Part shown: in pieces, positions 34,476 to 49,400 of the stretch
Layout: each line of letters begins with the position of its first letter
How positions within the stretch are numbered: the first letter of the stretch is position 1
Origin: Heliopora coerulea
Lineage: Eukaryota; Cnidaria; Anthozoa; Scleralcyonacea; Helioporidae
Assembly (NCBI GenBank): GCA_030142905.1
Contig: JASJOG010000115.1
Coordinates: 997,001-1,061,000 of the forward strand
Direction: 5' to 3'
Length of the DNA stretch: 64,000 nt
Made by a program: the position numbers and the translations under genes
The notes under the pieces: generated by a model
Databases searched by the model: none
Seen by the model: the letters and a program-made list of their open reading frames with translations, nothing else
What the model was told of the DNA's origin: nothing

Positions 34476-37400
34476 ATATTTTAAGCTTACTTCCAAACTT
34501 TGAAATTGGTCGAAAAATCGTCAAAAACCAAAGGTTAACCCCTTTACTTTTTGGTCAAATTTTTCCACCTAAAATTTTCAACGTAATTTCCCTCAAAAAC
34601 CACTCAAATCACTGCAAAACTAGTTTCTATGATATAAACTTTCATATTCTGCACTTATCTCGAAAGTTGGAAATTGGTCGAAAAATCGTCAAAAACCAAA
34701 GGTTAACCCCTTTACTTTTTGGTCAAATTTTTCCACCTCAAATTTTCAACGTAATTTCCCTCAAAAACTACTCAAATCACTGCAAAACTAGTTTCTATGA
34801 TATAAACATTCATATTCTGCACTTATTTCGAAAGTTGAAAATTGATCGAAAAATCGTCAAAAACCAAAGGTTAACCCCTTTACTTTTTGGTCAAATTTTT
34901 CCACCTCAAATTTTCAACGTAATTTCCCTAAAAAACCACTCAAATCACTGCAAAACTAGTTTCTATGCAATAAACTTTCATATTCTGCACTTATTTCGAA
35001 AGTTGGAAATTGATCGAAAAATCGCAAAAAACCAAAGGTTAACCCCTTTACTTTTTGGTCAAATTTTTCCACCTCAAATTTTCGACGTAATTTCCCTCAA
35101 AAACCACTCAAATCACTGCAAAACTAGTTTCTATGATATAAACTTTCATATTCTGCACTTATCTCGAAAGTTGAAAATTGATCGAAAAATCGTCAAAAAC
35201 CAAAGGTTAACCCCTTTACTTTTTGGTCAAATTTTTCCACCTCAAATTTTCAACGTAATTTCCCTAAAAAACCACTCAAATCACTGCAAAACTAGTTTCT
35301 ATGCAATAAACTTTCATATTCTGCACTTATTTCGAAAGTTGGAAATTGATCGAAAAATCGCAAAAAACCAAAGGTTAACCCCTTTACTTTTTGGTCAAAT
35401 TTTTCCACCTCAAATTTTCAACGTAATTTCGCTCAAAACCCACTCAAATCACTGCAAAACTAGTTTCTATGATATAAACTTTCATATTCTGCACTTATTT
35501 CGAAAGTTGGAAATTGGTCGAAAAATCGTGAAAAACCAAAGGTTAACCCCTTTACTTTTTGGTCAAATTTTTCCACCTCAAATTTTCAACGTAATTTCCC
35601 TCAAAAACCACTCAAATCACTGCAAAACTAGTTTCTATGCAATAAACTTTCATATTCTGCACTTATTTCGAAAGTTGGAAATTGATCGAAAAATCGCAAA
35701 AAACCAAAGGTTAACCCCTTTACTTTTTGGTCAAATTTTTCCACCTAAAATTTTCAACGTAATTTCGCTCAAAAACCACTCAAATCACTGCAAAACTAGT
35801 TTCTATGATATAAACTTTCATATTCTGCACTTATCTCGAAAGTTGGAAATTGGTCGAAAAATCGTCAAAAACCAAAGGTTAACCCCTTTACTTTTTGGTC
35901 AAATTTTTCCCCCTCAAATTTTCAACGTAATTTCGCTTAAAAAACCACTCAAATCACTGCAAAACTAGTTTCTATGCAATAAACTTTCATATTCTGCACT
36001 TATTTCGAAAGTTGGAAATTGGTCGAAAAATCGCGAAAAACCAAAGGTTAATCCCTTTACTTTTTGGTCAAATTTTTCCACCTAAAATTTTCAACGTAAT
36101 TTCGCTTAAAAAACCACTCAAATCACTGCAAAACTAGTTTCTATGATATAAACTTTCATATTCTGCACTTATTTCGAAAGTTGGAAATTGATTGAAAAAT
36201 CGCAAAAAACCAAAGGTTAACCCCTTTACTTTTTGGTCAAATTTTTCCCCCTCAAATTTTCAACGTAATTTCGCTTAAAAAACCACTCAAATCACTGCAA
36301 AACTAGTTTCTATGCAATAAACTTTCATATTCTGCACTTATTTCGAAAGTTGGAAATTGGTCGAAAAATCGCGAAAAACCAAAGGTTAACCCCTTTACTT
36401 TTTGGTCAAATTTTTCCACCTAAAATTTTCAACGTAATTTCGCTTAAAAAACCACTCAAATCACTGCAAAACTAGTTTCTATGATATAAACTTTCATATT
36501 CTGCACTTATTTCGAAAGTTGGAAATTGATTGAAAAATCGCAAAAAACCAAAGGTTAACCCCTTTACTTTTTGGTCAAATTTTTCCACCTCAAATTTTCA
36601 ACGTAATTTCCCTCAAAAACCACTCCAATCACTGCAAAACTAGTTTCTATGATATAAACTTTCATATTCTGCACTTATTTCAAAAGTTGGGAATTGTTCG
36701 AAAAATCGTCAAAAACCAAAGGTTAACCCCTTTATTTTTGGTCAAATTTTTCCACCTCAAATTTTCAACGTAATTTCGCTTAAAAACCACTCAAATCACT
36801 GCAAAACTAGTTTCTATGCAATAAACTTTCATATTCTGCACTTATTTCGAAAGTTGGAAATTGGTTTAAAAATCGTGAAAAACCAAAGGTTAACCCCTTT
36901 ACTTTTTGGTCAAATTTTTCCACCTAAAATTTTCAACGTAATTTCGCTTAAAAAACCACTCAAATCACTGCAAAACTAGTTTCTATGATATAAACTTTCA
37001 TATTCTGCACTTATTTCGAAAGTTGGAAATTGGTCGAAAAATCGTCAAAAACCAAAGGTTAACCCCTTTACTTTTTGGTCAAATTTTTCCACCTCAAATT
37101 TTCAACGTAATTTCCCTAAAAAACCACTCAAATCACTGCAAAACTAGTTTCTATGCAATAAACTTTCATATTCTGCACTTATTTCGAAAGTTGGAAATTG
37201 TTCGAAAAATCGCAAAAAACCAAAGGTTAACCCCTTTACTTTTTGGTCAAATTTTTCCACCTCAAATTTTCAACGTAATTTCGCTCAAAACCCACTCAAA
37301 TCACTGCAAAACTAGTTTCTATGATATAAACTTTCATATTCTGCACTTATTTCGAAAGTTGGAAATTGGTCGAAAAATCGTGAAAAACCAAAGGTTAACC

Positions 37401-40400
37401 CCTTTACTTTTTGGTCAAATTTTTCCACCTAAAATTTTCAACGTAATTTCCCTCAAAAACCACTCAAATCACTGCAAAACTAGTTTCTATGCAATAAACT
37501 TTCATATTCTGCACTTATTTCGAAAGTTGGAAATTGGTCGAAAAATCGCAAAAAACCAAAGGTTAACCCCTTTACTTTTTGGTCAAATTTTTCCACCTCA
37601 AATTTTCAACGTAATTTCGCTCAAAAACCACTCAAATCACTGCAAAACTAGTTTCTATGATATAAACTTTCATATTCTGCACTTATCTCGAAAGTTGGAA
37701 ATTGGTCGAAAAATCGTCAAAAACCAAAGGTTAACCCCTTTACTTTTTGGTCAAATTTTTCCCCCTCAAATTTTCAACGTAATTTCGCTTAAAAAACCAC
37801 TCAAATCACTGCAAAACTAGTTTCTATGCAATAAACTTTCATATTCTGCACTTATTTCGAAAGTTGGAAATTGGTCGAAAAATCGCAAAAAACCAAAGGT
37901 TAACCCCTTTACTTTTTGGTCAAATTTTTCCACCTCAAATTTTCAACGTAATTTCGCTCAAAAACCACTTATATCACTGCAAAACTAGTTTCTATGATAT
38001 AAACTTTCATATTCTGCACTTATTTCGAAAGTTGGAAATTGGTCGAAAAATTGTGAAAAACCAAAGGTTAACCCCTTTACTTTTTGGTCAAATTTTTCCA
38101 CCTCAAATTTTCAACGTAATTTCCCTCAAAAACCACTCAAATCACTGCAAAACTAGTTTCTATGCAATAAACTTTCATATTCTGCACTTATTTCGAAAGT
38201 TGGAAATTGGTCGAAAAATCGCAAAAAACCAAAGGTTAACCCCTTTACTTTTTGGTCAAATTTTTCCACCTCAAATTTTCAACGTAATTTCGCTCAAAAA
38301 CCACTCAAATCGCTGCAAAACTAGTTTCTATGCAATAAACTTTCATATTCTGCACTTATTTCGAAAGTTGGAAATTGATCGAAAAATCGCAAAAAACCAA
38401 AGGTTAACCCCTTTACTTTTTGGTCAAATTTTTCCACCTCAAATTTTCAACGTAATTTCGCTCAAAACCCACTCAAATCACTGCAAAACTAGTTTCTATG
38501 ATATAAACTTTCATATTCTGCACTTATTTCGAAAGTTGGAAATTGGTCGAAAAATCGTGAAAAACCAAAGGTTAACCCCTTTACTTTTTGGTCAAATTTT
38601 TCCACCTCAAATTTTCAACGTAATTTCCCTCAAAAACCACTCAAATCACTGCAAAACTAGTTTCTATGCAATAAACTTTCATATTCTGCACTTATTTCGA
38701 AAGTTGGAAATTGGTCGAAAAATCGCAAAAAACCAAAGGTTAACCCCTTTACTTTTTGGTCAAATTTTTCCACCTAAAATTTTCAACGTAATTTCGCTCA
38801 AAAACCACTCAAATCACTGCAAAACTAGTTTCTATGCAATAAACTTTCATATTCTGCACTTATCTCGAAAGTTGGAAATTGGTCGAAAAATCGTCAAAAA
38901 CCAAAGGTTAACCCCTTTACTTTTTGGTCAAATTTTTCCCCCTCAAATTTTCAACGTAATTTCGCTTAAAAAACCACTCAAATCACTGCAAAACTAGTTT
39001 CTATGCAATAAACTTTCATATTCTGCACTTATTTCGAAAGTTGGAAATTGGTCGAAAAATCGCGAAAAACCAAAGGTTAATCCCTTTACTTTTTGGTCAA
39101 ATTTTTCCACCTAAAATTTTCAACGTAATTTCGCTTAAAAAACCACTCAAATCACTGCAAAACTAGTTTCTATGATATAAACTTTCATATTCTGCACTTA
39201 TTTCGAAAGTTGGAAATTGATTGAAAAATCGCAAAAAACCAAAGGTTAACCCCTTTACTTTTTGGTCAAATTTTTCCACCTCAAATTTTCAACGTAATTT
39301 CCCTCAAAAACCACTCCAATCACTGCAAAACTAGTTTCTATGCAATAAACTTTCATATTCTGCACTTATTTCGAAAGTTGGGAATTGTTCGAAAAATCGT
39401 CAAAAACCAAAGGTTAACCCCTTTACTTTTTGGTCAAATTTTTCCACCTCAAATTTTCAACGTAATTTCGCTTAAAAACCACTCAAATCACTGCAAAACT
39501 AGTTTCTATGCAATAAACTTTCATATTCTGCACTTATTTCGAAAGTTGGAAATTGGTCGAAAAATCGTGAAAAACCAAAGGTTAACCCCTTTACTTTTTG
39601 GTCAAATTTTTCCACCTAAAATTTTCAACGTAATTTCGCTTAAAAAACCACTCAAATCACTGCAAAACTAGTTTCTATGATATAAACTTTCATATTCTGC
39701 ACTTATTTCGAAAGTTGGAAATTGGTCGAAAAATCGTCAAAAACCAAAGGTTAACCCCTTTACTTTTTGGTCAAATTTTTCCACCTCAAATTTTCAACGT
39801 AATTTCCCTAAAAAACCACTCAAATCACTGCAAAACTAGTTTCTATGCAATAAACTTTCATATTCTGCACTTATTTCGAAAGTTGGAAATTGTTCGAAAA
39901 ATCGCAAAAAACCAAAGGTTAACCCCTTTACTTTTTGGTCAAATTTTTCCACCTCAAATTTTCAACGTAATTTCGCTCAAAACCCACTCAAATCACTGCA
40001 AAACTAGTTTCTATGATATAAACTTTCATATTCTGCACTTATTTCGAAAGTTGGAAATTGGTCGAAAAATCGTGAAAAACCAAAGGTTAACCCCTTTACT
40101 TTTTGGTCAAATTTTTCCACCTAAAATTTTCAACGTAATTTCCCTCAAAAACCACTCAAATCACTGCAAAACTAGTTTCTATGCAATAAACTTTCATATT
40201 CTGCACTTATTTCGAAAGTTGGAAATTGATCGAAAAATCGCAAAAAACCAAAGGTTAACCCCTTTACTTTTTGGTCAAATTTTTCCACCTCAAATTTTCA
40301 ACGTAATTTCGCTCAAAAACCACTCAAATCGCTGCAAAACTAGTTTCTATGATATAAACTTTCATATTCTGCACTTATCTCGAAAGTTGGAAATTGGTCG

Positions 40401-43400
40401 AAAAATCGTCAAAAACCAAAGGTTAACCCCTTTACTTTTTGGTCAAATTTTTCCCCCTCAAATTTTCAACGTAATTTCGCTTAAAAAACCACTCAAATCA
40501 CTGCAAAACTAGTTTCTATGCAATAAACTTTCATATTCTGCACTTATTTCGAAAGTTGGAAATTGGTCGAAAAATCGCAAAAAACCAAAGGTTAACCCCT
40601 TTACTTTTTGGTCAAATTTTTCCACCTCAAATTTTCAACGAAATTTCGCTCAAAAACCACTTATATCACTGCAAAACTAGTTTCTATGATATAAACTTTC
40701 ATATTCTGCACTTATTTCGAAAGTTGGAAATTGGTCGAAAAATTGTGAAAAACCAAAGGTTAACCCCTTTACTTTTTGGTCAAATTTTTCCACCTCAAAT
40801 TTTCAACGTAATTTCCCTCAAAAACCACTCAAATCACTGCAAAACTAGTTTCTATGCAATAAACTTTCATATTCTGCACTTATTTCGAAAGTTGGAAATT
40901 GGTCGAAAAATCGCAAAAAACCAAAGGTTAACCCCTTTACTTTTTGGTCAAATTTTTCCACCTCAAATTTTCAACGTAATTTCGCTCAAAAACCACTCAA
41001 ATCACTGCAAAACTAGTTTCTATGCAATAAACTTTCATATTCTGCACTTATTTCGAAAGTTGGAAATTGATCGAAAAATCGCAAAAAACCAAAGGTTAAC
41101 CCCTTTACTTTTTGGTCAAATTTTTCCACCTCAAATTTTCAACGTAATTTCGCTCAAAAACCACTCAAATCACTGCAAAACTAGTTTCTATGCAATAAAC
41201 TTTCATATTCTGCACTTATTTCGAAAGTTGGAAATTGATCGAAAAATCGCAAAAAACCAAAGGTTAACCCCTTTACTTTTTGGTCAAATTTTTCCACCTC
41301 AAATTTTCAACGTAATTTCGCTCAAAAACCACACAAATCACTGCAAAACTAGTTTCTATGATATAAACTTTCATATTCTGCACTTATTTCGAAAGTTGGA
41401 AATTGGTCGAAAAATCGTCAAAAACCAAAGGTTAACCCCTTTACTTTTTGGTCAAATTTTTCCACCTCAAATTTTCATCGTAATTTCCCTCAAAAACCAC
41501 TCCAATCACTGCAAAACTAGTTTCTATGCAATAAACTTTCATATTCTGCACTTATTTCGAAAGTTGGAAATTGGTCGAAAAATCGTCAAAAACCAAAGGT
41601 TAACCCCTTTACTTTTTGGTCAAATTTTTCCACCTCAAATTTTCAACGTAATTTCGCTCAAAAACCACTCAAATCACTGCAAAACTAGTTTCTATGCAAT
41701 AAACTTTCATATTCTGCACTTATTTCGAAAGTTGGAAATTGGTCGAAAAATCGCAAAAAACCAAAGGTTAACCCTTTACATTTTGGCCAAATTTTTCCCC
41801 CTCAAATTTTCAACGTAATTTCGCTCAAAAACCACTCAAATCACCGCAAAACTAGTTTCTATGATAAAAACTTTCATATTCTGCACTTATCTCGAAAGTT
41901 GGAAATTGATCGAAAAATCGTCAAAAACCAAAGGTTAACCCCTTTGCATTTTGGTCAAATTTTTCCACCTAAAATTTTCATCGTAATTTCCCTCAAAAAC
42001 CACTCCAATCACTGCAAAACTAGTTTCTATGATATAAACTTTCATATTCTGCACTTATCTCGAAAGTTGGAAATTGATCGAAAAATCGTCAAAAACCAAA
42101 GGTTAACCCCTTTACATTTTGGCCAAATTTTTCCACCTCAAATTTTCAACGTAATTTCGCTTAAAAACCATTCAAATCACCGCAAAACTAGTTTCTATGA
42201 TAAAAACTTTCATATTCTGCACTTATTTCGAAAGTTGGAAATTGATCGAAAAATCGTCAAAAACCAAAGGTTAACCCCTTTACTTTTTGTTCAAATTTTT
42301 CCACCTAAAATTTTCAACGTAATTTCGCTCAAAAACCACTCAAATCACCGCAAAACTAGTTTCTATGATAAAAACTTTCATATTCTGCACTTATCTCGAA
42401 AGTTGGAAATTGATCGAAAAATCGTCAAAAACCAAAGGTTAACCCCTTTGCATTTTGGTCAAATTTTTCCACCTAAAATTTTCATCGTAATTTCCCTCAA
42501 AAACCACTCCAATCACTGCAAAACTAGTTTCTATGATATAAACTTTCATATTCTGCACTTATTTCAAAAGTTGGGAATTGGTCGAAAAATCGTCAAAAAC
42601 CAAAGGTTAACCCCTTTACTTTTTGGTCAAATTTTTCCACCTCAAATTTTCAACGTAATTTCGCTCAAAAACCACTCAAATCACTGCAAAACTAGTTTCT
42701 ATGCAATAAACTTTCATATTCTGCACTTATTTCGAAAGTTGGAAATTGGTCGAAAAATCGCAAAAAACCAAAGGTTAACCCCTTTACATTTTGGCCAAAT
42801 TTTTCCCCCTCAAATTTTCAACGTAATTTCGCTCAAAAACCACTCAAATCACCGCAAAACTAGTTTCTATGATAAAAACTTTCATATTCTGCACTTATCT
42901 CGAAAGTTGGAAATTGATCGAAAAATCGTCAAAAACCAAAGGTTAACCCCTTTGCATTTTGGTCAAATTTTTCCACCTAAAATTTTCATCGTAATTTCCC
43001 TCAAAAACCACTCCAATCACTGCAAAACTAGTTTCTATGATATAAACTTTCATATTCTGCACTTATCTCGAAAGTTGGAAATTGATCGAAAAATCGTCAA
43101 AAACCAAAGGTTAACCCCTTTACATTTTGGCCAAATTTTTCCACCTCAAATTTTCAACGTAATTTCGCTTAAAAACCATTCAAATCACCGCAAAACTAGT
43201 TTCTATGATAAAAACTTTCATATTCTGCACTTATTTCGAAAGTTGGAAATTGATCGAAAAATCGCAAAAAACCAAAGGTTAACCCCTTTACTTTTTGGTC
43301 AAATTTTTCCACCTCAAATTTTCAACGTAATTTCGCTCAAAAACCACACAAATCACTGCAAAACTAGTTTCTATGATATAAACTTTCATATTCTGCACTT

Positions 43401-46400
43401 ATTTCGAAAGTTGGAAATTGGTCGAAAAATCGTCAAAAACCAAAGGTTAACCCCTTTACATTTTGGCCAAATTTTTCCACCTCAAATTTTCAACGTAATT
43501 TCGCTCAAAAACCACTCAAATCACCGCAAAACTAGTTTCTATGATAAAAACTTTCATATTCTGCACTTATCTCGAAAGTTGGAAATTGATCGAAAAATCG
43601 TCAAAAACCAAAGGTTAACCCCTTTACTTTTTGGTCAAATTTTTCCACCTAAAATTTTCAACGTAATTTCGCTCAAAAACCACTCCAATCACTGCAAAAC
43701 TAGTTTCTATGATATAAACTTTCATATTCTGCACTTATTTCAAAAGTTGGGAATTGGTCGAAAAATCGTCAAAAACCAAAGGTTAACCCCTTTACTTTTT
43801 GGTCAAATTTTTCCACCTCAAATTTTCAACGTAATTTCGCTTAAAAAACCACTCAAATCACTGCAAAACTAGTTTCTATGATATAAACTTTCATATTCTG
43901 CACTTATTTCGAAAGTTGGAAATTGGTCGAAAAATCGTTAAAAACCAAAGGTTAACCCCTTTACTTTTTGGTCAAATTTTTCCCCCTCAAATTTTCAACG
44001 TAATTTCGCTTAAAAAACCACTCAAATCACTGCAAAACTAGTTTCTATGCAATAAACTTTCATATTCTGCACTTATTTCGAAAGTTGGAAATTGGTCGAA
44101 AAATCGCGAAAAACCAAAGGTTAATCCCTTTACTTTTTGGTCAAATTTTTCCACCTAAAATTTTCAACGTAATTTCGCTTAAAAAACCACTCAAATCACT
44201 GCAAAACTAGTTTCTATGATATAAACTTTCATATTCTGCACTTATTTCGAAAGTTGGAAATTGATTGAAAAATCGCAAAAAACCAAAGGTTAACCCCTTT
44301 ACTTTTTGGTCAAATTTTTCCCCCTCAAATTTTCAACGTAATTTCGCTTAAAAAACCACTCAAATCACTGCAAAACTAGTTTCTATGCAATAAACTTTCA
44401 TATTCTGCACTTATTTCGAAAGTTGGAAATTGGTCGAAAAATCGCGAAAAACCAAAGGTTAATCCCTTTACTTTTTGGTCAAATTTTTCCACCTAAAATT
44501 TTCAACGTAATTTCGCTTAAAAAACCACTCAAATCACTGCAAAACTAGTTTCTATGATATAAACTTTCATATTCTGCACTTATTTCGAAAGTTGGAAATT
44601 GATTGAAAAATCGCAAAAAACCAAAGGTTAACCCCTTTACTTTTTGGTCAAATTTTTCCACCTCAAATTTTCAACGTAATTTCCCTCAAAAACCACTCCA
44701 ATCACTGCAAAACTAGTTTCTATGATATAAACTTTCATATTCTGCACTTATTTCAAAAGTTGGGAATTGTTCGAAAAATCGTCAAAAACCAAAGGTTAAC
44801 CCCTTTATTTTTGGTCAAATTTTTCCACCTCAAATTTTCAACGTAATTTCGCTTAAAAACCACTCAAATCACTGCAAAACTAGTTTCTATGCAATAAACT
44901 TTCATATTCTGCACTTATTTCGAAAGTTGGAAATTGGTTTAAAAATCGTGAAAAACCAAAGGTTAACCCCTTTACTTTTTGGTCAAATTTTTCCACCTAA
45001 AATTTTCAACGTAATTTCGCTTAAAAAACCACTCAAATCACTGCAAAACTAGTTTCTATGATATAAACTTTCATATTCTGCACTTATTTCGAAAGTTGGA
45101 AATTGGTCGAAAAATCGTCAAAAACCAAAGGTTAACCCCTTTACTTTTTGGTCAAATTTTTCCACCTCAAATTTTCAACGTAATTTCCCTAAAAAACCAC
45201 TCAAATCACTGCAAAACTAGTTTCTATGCAATAAACTTTCATATTCTGCACTTATTTCGAAAGTTGGAAATTGTTCGAAAAATCGCAAAAAACCAAAGGT
45301 TAACCCCTTTACTTTTTGGTCAAATTTTTCCACCTCAAATTTTCAACGTAATTTCGCTCAAAACCCACTCAAATCACTGCAAAACTAGTTTCTATGATAT
45401 AAACTTTCATATTCTGCACTTATTTCGAAAGTTGGAAATTGGTCGAAAAATCGTGAAAAACCAAAGGTTAACCCCTTTACTTTTTGGTCAAATTTTTCCA
45501 CCTAAAATTTTCAACGTAATTTCCCTCAAAAACCACTCAAATCACTGCAAAACTAGTTTCTATGCAATAAACTTTCATATTCTGCACTTATTTCGAAAGT
45601 TGGAAATTGATCGAAAAATCGCAAAAAACCAAAGGTTAACCCCTTTACTTTTTGTTCAAATTTTTCCACCTCAAATTTTCAACGTAATTTCGCTCAAAAA
45701 CCACTCAAATCGCTGCAAAACTAGTTTCTATGATATAAACTTTCATATTCTGCACTTATCTCGAAAGTTGGAAATTGGTCGAAAAATCGTCAAAAACCAA
45801 AGGTTAACCCCTTTACTTTTTGGTCAAATTTTTCCCCCTCAAATTTTCAACGTAATTTCGCTTAAAAAACCACTCAAATCACTGCAAAACTAGTTTCTAT
45901 GCAATAAACTTTCATATTCTGCACTTATTTCGAAAGTTGGAAATTGGTCGAAAAATCGCAAAAAACCAAAGGTTAACCCCTTTACTTTTTGGTCAAATTT
46001 TTCCACCTCAAATTTTCAACGAAATTTCGCTCAAAAACCACTTATATCACTGCAAAACTAGTTTCTATGATATAAACTTTCATATTCTGCACTTATTTCG
46101 AAAGTTGGAAATTGGTCGAAAAATTGTGAAAAACCAAAGGTTAACCCCTTTATTTTTTTGGTCAAATTTTTCCACCTCAAATTTTCAACGTAATTTCCCT
46201 CAAAAACCACTCAAATCACTGCAAAACTAGTTTCTATGCAATAAACTTTCATATTCTGCACTTATTTCGAAAGTTGGAAATTGGTCGAAAAATCGCAAAA
46301 AACCAAAGGTTAACCCCTTTACTTTTTGGTCAAATTTTTCCACCTCAAATTTTCAACGTAGTTTCGCTCAAAAACCACTCAAATCGCTGCAAAACTAGTT

Positions 46401-49400
46401 TCTATGCAATAAACTTTCATATTCTGCACTTATTTCGAAAGTTGGAAATTGATCGAAAAATCGCAAAAAACCAAAGGTTAACCCCTTTACTTTTTGGTCA
46501 AATTTTTCCACCTCAAATTTTCAACGTAATTTCGCTCAAAACCCACTCAAATCACTGCAAAACTAGTTTCTATGATATAAACTTTCATATTCTGCACTTA
46601 TTTCGAAAGTTGGAAATTGGTCGAAAAATCGTGAAAAACCAAAGGTTAACCCCTTTACTTTTTGGTCAAATTTTTCCACCTCAAATTTTCAACGTAATTT
46701 CCCTCAAAAACCACTCAAATCACTGCAAAACTAGTTTCTATGCAATAAACTTTCATATTCTGCACTTATTTCGAAAGTTGGAAATTGATCGAAAAATCGC
46801 AAAAAACCAAAGGTTAACCCCTTTACTTTTTGGTCAAATTTTTCCACCTAAAATTTTCAACGTAATTTCGCTCAAAAACCACTCAAATCGCTGCAAAACT
46901 AGTTTCTATGATATAAACTTTCATATTCTGCACTTATCTCGAAAGTTGGAAATTGGTCGAAAAATCGTCAAAAACCAAAGGTTAACCCCTTTACTTTTTG
47001 GTCAAATTTTTCCCCCTCAAATTTTCAACGTAATTTCGCTTAAAAAACCACTCAAATCACTGCAAAACTAGTTTCTATGCAATAAACTTTCATATTCTGC
47101 ACTTATTTCGAAAGTTGGAAATTGGTCGAAAAATCGCGAAAAACCAAAGGTTAATCCCTTTACTTTTTGGTCAAATTTTTCCACCTAAAATTTTCAACGT
47201 AATTTCGCTTAAAAAACCACTCAAATCACTGCAAAACTAGTTTCTATGATATAAACTTTCATATTCTGCACTTATTTCGAAAGTTGGAAATTGATTGAAA
47301 AATCGCAAAAAACCAAAGGTTAACCCCTTTACTTTTTGGTCAAATTTTTCCACCTCAAATTTTCAACGTAATTTCCCTCAAAAACCACTCCAATCACTGC
47401 AAAACTAGTTTCTATGATATAAACTTTCATATTCTGCACTTATTTCAAAAGTTGGGAATTGTTCGAAAAATCGTCAAAAACCAAAGGTTAACCCCTTTAT
47501 TTTTGGTCAAATTTTTCCACCTCAAATTTTCAACGAAATTTCGCTTAAAAACCACTCAAATCACTGCAAAACTAGTTTCTATGCAATAAACTTTCATATT
47601 CTGCACTTATTTCGAAAGTTGGAAATTGGTTTAAAAATCGTGAAAAACCAAAGGTTAACCCCTTTACTTTTTGGTCAAATTTTTCCACCTAAAATTTTCA
47701 ACGTAATTTCGCTTAAAAAACCACTCAAATCACTGCAAAACTAGTTTCTATGATATAAACTTTCATATTCTGCACTTATTTCGAAAGTTGGAAATTGGTC
47801 GAAAAATCGTCAAAAACCAAAGGTTAACCCCTTTACTTTTTGGTCAAATTTTTCCACCTCAAATTTTCAACGTAATTTCCCTAAAAAACCACTCAAATCA
47901 CTGCAAAACTAGTTTCTATGCAATAAACTTTCATATTCTGCACTTATTTCGAAAGTTGGAAATTGTTCGAAAAATCGCAAAAAACCAAAGGTTAACCCCT
48001 TTACTTTTTGGTCAAATTTTTCGACCTCAAATTTTCAACGTAATTTCGCTCAAAACCCACTCAAATCACTGCAAAACTAGTTTCTATGATATAAACTTTC
48101 ATATTCTGCACTTATTTCGAAAGTTGGAAATTGGTCGAAAAATCGTGAAAAACCAAAGGTTAACCCCTTTACTTTTTGGTCAAATTTTTCCACCTAAAAT
48201 TTTCAACGTAATTTCCCTCAAAAACCACTCAAATCACTGCAAAACTAGTTTCTATGCAATAAACTTTCATATTCTGCACTTATTTCGAAAGTTGGAAATT
48301 GATCGAAAAATCGCAAAAAACCAAAGGTTAACCCCTTTACTTTTTGTTCAAATTTTTCCACCTCAAATTTTCAACGTAATTTCGCTCAAAAACCACTCAA
48401 ATCGCTGCAAAACTAGTTTCTATGATATAAACTTTCATATTCTGCACTTATCTCGAAAGTTGGAAATTGGTCGAAAAATCGTCAAAAACCAAAGGTTAAC
48501 CCCTTTACTTTTTGGTCAAATTTTTCCCCCTCAAATTTTCAACGTAATTTCGCTTAAAAAACCACTCAAATCACTGCAAAACTAGTTTCTATGCAATAAA
48601 CTTTCATATTCTGCACTTATTTCGAAAGTTGGAAATTGGTCGAAAAATCGCAAAAAACCAAAGGTTAACCCCTTTACTTTTTGGTCAAATTTTTCCACCT
48701 CAAATTTTCAACGAAATTTCGCTCAAAAACCACTTATATCACTGCAAAACTAGTTTCTATGATATAAACTTTCTTATTCTGCACTTATTTCGAAAGTTGG
48801 AAATTGGTCGAAAAATTGTGAAAAACCAAAGGTTAACCCCTTTATTTTTTTGGTCAAATTTTTCCACCTCAAATTTTCAACGTAATTTCCCTCAAAAACC
48901 ACTCAAATCACTGCAAAACTAGTTTCTATGCAATAAACTTTCATATTCTGCACTTATTTCGAAAGTTGGAAATTGGTCGAAAAATCGCAAAAAACCAAAG
49001 GTTAACCCCTTTACTTTTTGGTCAAATTTTTCCACCTCAAATTTTCAACGTAGTTTCGCTCAAAAACCACTCAAATCGCTGCAAAACTAGTTTCTATGCA
49101 ATAAACTTTCATATTCTGCACTTATTTCGAAAGTTGGAAATTGATCGAAAAATCGCAAAAAACCAAAGGTTAACCCCTTTACTTTTTGGTCAAATTTTTC
49201 CACCTCAAATTTTCAACGTAATTTCGCTCAAAAACCACTCAAATCACTGCAAAACTAGTTTCTATGCAATAAACTTTCATATTCTGCATTTATTTCGAAA
49301 GTTGGAAATTGATCGAAAAATCGCAAAAAACCAAAGGTTAACCCCTTTACTTTTTGGTCAAATTTTTCCACCTCAAATTTTCAACGTAATTTCGCTCAAA

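Noticed and set aside
41899..43872. 657-codon plus-strand frame made of 56-residue repeats
   Set aside because: It is the translation of the 168-bp satellite; no start context, splice signal or domain, and frames restart at each indel.
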